Assembly: GCA_002409285.1 (NCBI GenBank)
Contig: DHUT01000047.1
Span: forward strand, 1 to 9,374
DNA from: Firmicutes bacterium UBA5227
GTDB taxonomy: Bacteria; Bacillota; Clostridia; Tissierellales; Sedimentibacteraceae
Reading direction: 5' to 3'
Length of the DNA: 9,374 bases
In this document: positions 6,478 through 9,374 of the stretch, one piece after another
Position numbering within the stretch: the first letter of the stretch is position 1
How the letters are laid out: the number at the start of each line of letters is the position of its first letter
Notes under the pieces: model-generated
What the model saw: the letters and a program-made list of their open reading frames with translations, nothing else
Told to the model about the DNA's origin: nothing
Database searches by the model: none
Made by a program: the position numbers and the translations under genes

Positions 6478-6954
6478 TCACATCTGATTGCTAAATTTCT
6501 CATTGCTGATTACCTCTATGCCGTTTAAGCGGAGCATCTCTGCTGTAACCCCTTTGCCTGGAATCAATGTTTTGCTGAATGTGCCGTCATAAATATAATT
6601 ACTGCCGCAGGAAGGACTTTTTTCTTTTAATATTGCTTTTTTTATGTTATATCTCTGTGCAATTTCCAATGTTTTTACCGCTCCGTCTACAAATTGCCGG
6701 GTTTTGTCCTCAGATTCTGCATTAACTACCTTTCCGTCCTTTATTTCACATGGAAGCCTTGGTACCTCAAGTCCTCCTAATAATTCAGGGCAACACATTA
6801 TTGCTCTTCCTTCCTCAATTAATTTCTTTATCTCCGGGGAAAGAGAACTCTTGCCGTCATATCTTGTATTTTCGCCACATAGACATGCACTGACTATATA
6901 TTCATAGCAGTGCCCTTTTTTCAGTGCTTTTATATTATTATCGTTATTATTCAA
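6478..6954 (-). CDS. DUF523 / TudS-type iron-sulfur protein
   Basis: This 158-residue cytoplasmic protein has the DUF523 (PF04463) signatures in order: SAC24LCG, RYDG at 31-34, CC55PE, GGLEVPRLP at 60-68, and KSPSC116GS. A characterised member, TudS, is a thiouracil desulfurase holding a [4Fe-4S] cluster on three cysteines; here these are probably C24, C55 and C116. A desulfidase or sulfur-salvage role is inferred from the family and may not hold for this member. The start is TTG 6954, with an AGGA 9 nt upstream. I found no better in-frame start, which leaves a polar 18-residue extension (NNNDNN-rich) before the usual family start (IVSAC). A terminator separates it from the encapsulin operon upstream, and chemoreceptor 2 follows 107 bp downstream. 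Confidence 0.85.
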   Translation of the reverse strand: MNNNDNNIKALKKGHCYEYIVSACLCGENTRYDGKSSLSPEIKKLIEEGRAIMCCPELLGGLEVPRLPCEIKDGKVVNAESEDKTRQFVDGAVKTLEIAQRYNIKKAILKEKSPSCGSNYIYDGTFSKTLIPGKGVTAEMLRLNGIEVISNEKFSNQM

Positions 6955-7037
6955 TGATTCACATCCTGTTCTTATACTGATATAAATAATTTTATCATAA
7001 GTATTTATAATTATCTATTTATAAATAGTAAATAGTA

Positions 7038-7063
7038 AAGCGGCCGTAAATTTTCGGCCGCTT
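7038..7063 (-). terminator. Terminator of the encapsulin operon
   Basis: AAGCGGCCG (7038-7046) and CGGCCGCTT (7055-7063) form a perfect 9-bp GC-rich stem with an 8-nt loop, 5 nt beyond the encapsulin stop. On the minus strand it runs into TTTACTATTTACTATTT, an interrupted T-tract. The strong stem makes termination likely despite the breaks. Confidence 0.75.
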
Positions 7064-7068
7064 CATCT

Positions 7069-7878
7069 CTATTCAAATAATATCACAGCATCCTTGTTTT
7101 TGATTCTTGGAAGGATGGTCTCAATAATTCTAAAATAGTGATTCAAGTCTTTTGTTTCCAGGTAAGAAGTAGCTATATCCTGACCAATTACAAGATCCAT
7201 ATTTTGTGGCTCTGCATTTACTAATACCACCTTGTTGCTACCCAACACAGGGGTTGAAAAAATGTTTCCGTTAAGCAGTTTACTGAGCCTTTCATATTCG
7301 GTAATTCCTGTTCCCGGTTGAATTCTTTGGAGCTGCAAAAGTACATTCGGGCTTAATATAAGTGCCTCTCTGCCTACCAGTCCGCATTCCAGAAATTTTG
7401 TAAGACCGGCAGTGATGTCTTTAACAGGGTTTTCCCCTTCATTCCAGTCTCCTTTTTGCAGCTTTGTGATTCCCTTTGCTGTTAATATGCCTTCATATTT
7501 TAATTTTTCGTTGCCAAAGAAAATCAATTCGTCTTCCTTTTTTGAAATTGCCACTGCTGCCCTTTCGGCAGCAGACAGGTCAATGGGCATGCCTGTTTGT
7601 TCACTTGTTTCAAGGTCTCTCCAAAGCAGGCTGAAATCCTCATAAATCAAAGGTAACTGTTCGTATCTTCTGCCTGTAATTATCCTTGGGTTTTCTTCGA
7701 TTTCTTCTACTTCTGTGGTATCTATATTGATACTTTGAACACCTGCCCCCAGCGGACCATAAAGATTTAAGAATTTTCTCCCTTTCAGGATTTTTCTTGC
7801 AATTGAGGTTACAGACTCATCTATTTTATCCCAAAGTTCCTGGGATATGGGAGAGCCTTCTCTTGATAAATAATCCAT
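7069..7878 (-). CDS. enc: Family 1 encapsulin shell protein
   Basis: This is the shell protomer of a protein nanocompartment with the HK97 phage-capsid fold (linocin M18/encapsulin family). The length, 269 residues, is that of the family (T. maritima about 265). Matches I can see from memory of that protein include GRKFLNLYGPLG at 33-44, the LPLIYEDFSLLW stretch at 75-86, IDLS at 99-102, the E-loop to A-domain region, and the C-terminal IGQDIATSYLET (231-242) with IETILPRIKNKDAVILFE. A Trp at 86 lies one place from the flavin-binding Trp87 of T. maritima in a simple alignment, so flavin binding is only possible. The start is supported by AGGAGG (7884-7889), 5 nt upstream, which overlaps the TAG stop of the cargo gene, so the two are translationally coupled. 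The cargo gene ends 9 nt before this ATG. Shell size (T=1 or larger) cannot be told from sequence. Confidence 0.95.
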   Translation of the reverse strand: MDYLSREGSPISQELWDKIDESVTSIARKILKGRKFLNLYGPLGAGVQSINIDTTEVEEIEENPRIITGRRYEQLPLIYEDFSLLWRDLETSEQTGMPIDLSAAERAAVAISKKEDELIFFGNEKLKYEGILTAKGITKLQKGDWNEGENPVKDITAGLTKFLECGLVGREALILSPNVLLQLQRIQPGTGITEYERLSKLLNGNIFSTPVLGSNKVVLVNAEPQNMDLVIGQDIATSYLETKDLNHYFRIIETILPRIKNKDAVILFE

Positions 7879-7887
7879 GTTTACCTC

Positions 7888-8238
7888 CTATTTTAATAAA
7901 CTGCCTACCGTACTTTTTGAGGAATCTGATGGAATTGAAATTTTCAGATCTTCAAGCATTTCTTTGACTTCCTCTTCACCTTCGGCAAAATGAACTGCTT
8001 CCTCCGGGTCTAAGTATTTTAGTAATGTCATTAATTCACCGATATGTGCTTTTTCCTCATCTCTGATGTCCGAAATTACTTTTTTTGCAACCGGGTCGTC
8101 AGTTGCCTGAACATGGGCATCATAGACATAAATTGCCTCAAGCTCGCCTGCTATATTTAGCCTGACTGCCTGAATCAACTCTTCCTTTGTCATTTTTCTG
8201 GGCACATTGCCTGCAAATGGATTTGCAAAATTAGCCAT
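7888..8238 (-). CDS. Encapsulated ferritin-like protein (EncFtn), encapsulin cargo
   Basis: This 116-residue iron-oxidising cargo protein has two helices that would need to dimerise to build a four-helix ferroxidase site. The motif spacing matches Rhodospirillum rubrum EncFtn residue for residue: E32, E62 and H65 (EEKAH) for iron, Y39 conserved, and E34 present. Two differences from that protein are visible: G31 where it has E31 of the entry site, and V38 where it has W38. After the helices an acidic stretch (EGEEEVKEMLEDL, 86-98) and an S/D-rich linker end in STVGSLLK (109-116), a shell-docking peptide like the VGSL-containing peptides of other EncFtn cargos. AGGAGG lies 6 nt before the ATG. 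It is first in the operon, followed directly by the shell gene. Iron storage or iron detoxification under oxidative stress is the known family role. Confidence 0.93.
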   Translation of the reverse strand: MANFANPFAGNVPRKMTKEELIQAVRLNIAGELEAIYVYDAHVQATDDPVAKKVISDIRDEEKAHIGELMTLLKYLDPEEAVHFAEGEEEVKEMLEDLKISIPSDSSKSTVGSLLK

Positions 8239-8259
8239 AAAAAACCTCCTAATAATATT

Positions 8260-8279
8260 TATTACTTATATTAGTAATA
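8260..8279. promoter_or_regulatory. 7-6-7 dyad overlapping the encapsulin promoter, candidate operator
   Basis: The arms TATTACT (8260-8266) and AGTAATA (8273-8279) are exact inverted repeats around a 6-bp spacer. They cover part of the -10 box and the predicted start site of the encapsulin operon, a repressor position. The layout differs from the 7-1-7 PerR/Fur box, and I cannot assign the regulator. Confidence 0.5.
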
Positions 8280-8305
8280 TACCAATAAATTGAACAATTA
8301 AACAA
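8276..8305 (-). promoter_or_regulatory. Promoter of the encapsulin operon
   Basis: On the minus strand TGGTATATT (8284 to 8276) is an extended -10 with one mismatch. TTGTTT (8305 to 8300) is a weak -35 at 18 bp. The predicted start lies within the dyad at 8260-8279, about 30 nt before the cargo ATG. No terminator is visible between the HD-GYP gene and here, so read-through from upstream is also possible. Confidence 0.45.
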
Positions 8306-8308
8306 ATT

Positions 8309-9374
8309 TCATATAACGGAAGATTTCAAAATTTTTTTCATTCCGAAGCACTCATAGTCATATCCCATGTCGACAATTGTGACGTTCATGTATCTTTTAT
8401 CGTACAGAAGATCCATGTCCCTTCCTACGGTACCGTCGGGATTTATTATTCGTATCAGAGGTCTGAGTATGTTTTCCTTATAGTTTTTCACAACAACGGC
8501 TAATTGACCATTGCTTAATTTTACAAATGTGCCAATTGGATAGGCAACAATAATCTTAATGAAATGCTGTAGTATATCGTAATCAAAGTGTGTATCTGCA
8601 CAGCCCATTATATATTCTATAACTTCATTTGGAAAGGCAGATTTTCTGTAAGGCCTGTCAGATGTTAATGCATCATACACATCGCATACAGACAATACTT
8701 TGGCATAATAGCTGATGTTGTTTGCAGTCCTTCCATAAGGGTATCCCGTTCCATCCAGTTTTTCATGATGGCTTTCAATCGCCCTCAGGATATCGTTTGA
8801 AACCAAATTATTAAGCTGTTTCACGGCGTTAACAGGATGCTCCTTAATTATTGCGAATTCTTCTTCTGTGAGTTTTCCGGGCTTGTTTAGTATTTCAACA
8901 GGTACCAGCATTTTCCCTATGTCATGGAGCATTCCGGCAATACCCAGCTCATGAAGCTTGGGTTCACTCAGCCCTAACGAAATACCTGTTGATATGCTCA
9001 ATATAGATACATTTAAACAATGCTGAAATGTATAGCTGTCGTAGTTTTTAAAATCTATTATATTGTATGTCAGGTCATCCTTGTATAAAAGCTCGGTTAT
9101 TAAATCATTTACAATGGACGAAATTTGTTTTATTGTTGTTGCGTTGATTTTGTTTGAGCTCATCTGAAAGTCATAATAAACGTCCTTAATTTGGGTCAAA
9201 GTTTTTGCCTTTAATTTGTCATCTATGTACGACTCTGCAATTATGTCTGAAAATGCTTCAGATTCAATATATGCGCCATCTATGTTATGATAAAGAATTC
9301 TTTTGATATAAGCGTTATTTAAAACCTGCCCTTTAGATAAAAGTAAAGTATTAAAATTGTTGTTGTCATAAAGC
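8309..9374 (-). CDS. HD-GYP domain c-di-GMP phosphodiesterase (5' end beyond window)
   Basis: This is a likely cytoplasmic enzyme that degrades the second messenger c-di-GMP. The frame stays open to the right edge, so the TTG at 9199 is an internal codon. The extra 58 codons read as a normal N-terminal domain (LLLSKGQVLNNAYIKRI...DGAYIE), like the region that precedes HD-GYP in many such proteins. Numbering residues from the first full codon in the window, the HD-GYP core has H118, H150-D151 (HDIGK), H179 (EHP), H202-H203, the GTGYP loop at 208-212 and D231 (CDVYDAL), so all expected metal ligands and the GYP motif are present and the enzyme should be active. A C-terminal domain of about 75 residues (YPIGTFVKLSNG onward) is common in Firmicutes HD-GYP proteins. 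It has no membrane segment in the part seen. It ends 70 bp before the encapsulin operon on the same strand. Confidence 0.9.
   Translation of the reverse strand, partial: LYDNNNFNTLLLSKGQVLNNAYIKRILYHNIDGAYIESEAFSDIIAESYIDDKLKAKTLTQIKDVYYDFQMSSNKINATTIKQISSIVNDLITELLYKDDLTYNIIDFKNYDSYTFQHCLNVSILSISTGISLGLSEPKLHELGIAGMLHDIGKMLVPVEILNKPGKLTEEEFAIIKEHPVNAVKQLNNLVSNDILRAIESHHEKLDGTGYPYGRTANNISYYAKVLSVCDVYDALTSDRPYRKSAFPNEVIEYIMGCADTHFDYDILQHFIKIIVAYPIGTFVKLSNGQLAVVVKNYKENILRPLIRIINPDGTVGRDMDLLYDKRYMNVTIVDMGYDYECFGMKKILKSSVI

Noticed and set aside
7015..7028. 14-bp palindrome CTATTTATAAATAG next to AAATAGT repeats
   Set aside because: Very AT-rich and beside the T-tract of the encapsulin terminator; low information and no promoter can be placed around it.
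8260..8279. PerR or Fur box at the encapsulin promoter
   Set aside because: The dyad is 7-6-7 rather than 7-1-7 and the arms do not match either consensus.
8309..9199. HD-GYP gene starting at TTG 9199
   Set aside because: The frame remains open to the window edge and the added residues look like a real N-terminal domain, so the start is outside the window.

Overview
The window is AT-rich and its coding style is that of a low-GC, anaerobic, motile Clostridia. Strong AGGAGG ribosome sites, TTG starts, clostridial-type chemoreceptors and a full HD-GYP protein all point that way. My best guess is a mesophilic Ruminiclostridium/Clostridium relative. This is inference from style and gene families, not from a database match. 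No tRNA, rRNA, CRISPR array, transposase or phage gene was seen.

Layout. Positions 1-1359 (minus) hold most of a large helix-turn-helix regulator of unknown function that runs off the left edge; all 453 codons in the window are open. A 416-bp divergent intergenic region follows. It is rich in symmetric elements: a perfect 22-bp palindrome, a sigma-D-like promoter, a 16-bp dyad beside the ribosome site, a leader hairpin and a spaced direct repeat. It leads into chemoreceptor 1 (1776-3782, plus), then a small lipoprotein with an FMN-binding domain and a covalent-flavinylation motif (3883-4233, plus). A long two-way terminator separates this from chemoreceptor 2 (4337-6370, minus), whose true start is a TTG behind a strong ribosome site. 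Next on the minus strand come a DUF523/TudS-type iron-sulfur protein (6478-6954), a terminator, and a two-gene encapsulin operon (7069-8238). That operon encodes an encapsulated ferritin-like cargo and then the shell. An HD-GYP c-di-GMP phosphodiesterase (8309 to beyond the right edge) completes the window.

How the parts fit. The encapsulin operon is the clearest special system. The cargo carries the iron-site residues of the EncFtn family and ends in a shell-docking peptide, so the pair should form an iron-oxidising and iron-storing nanocompartment. A dyad symmetric element overlaps its likely -10 box, which suggests repressor control. The two chemoreceptors and the HD-GYP protein are sensory and motility functions. 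Their signalling arms differ by about four heptads, so they probably belong to different chemoreceptor length classes. The flavin lipoprotein between them and the TudS-like protein add redox functions. Any functional link between the sensory and redox genes is inference from proximity only.
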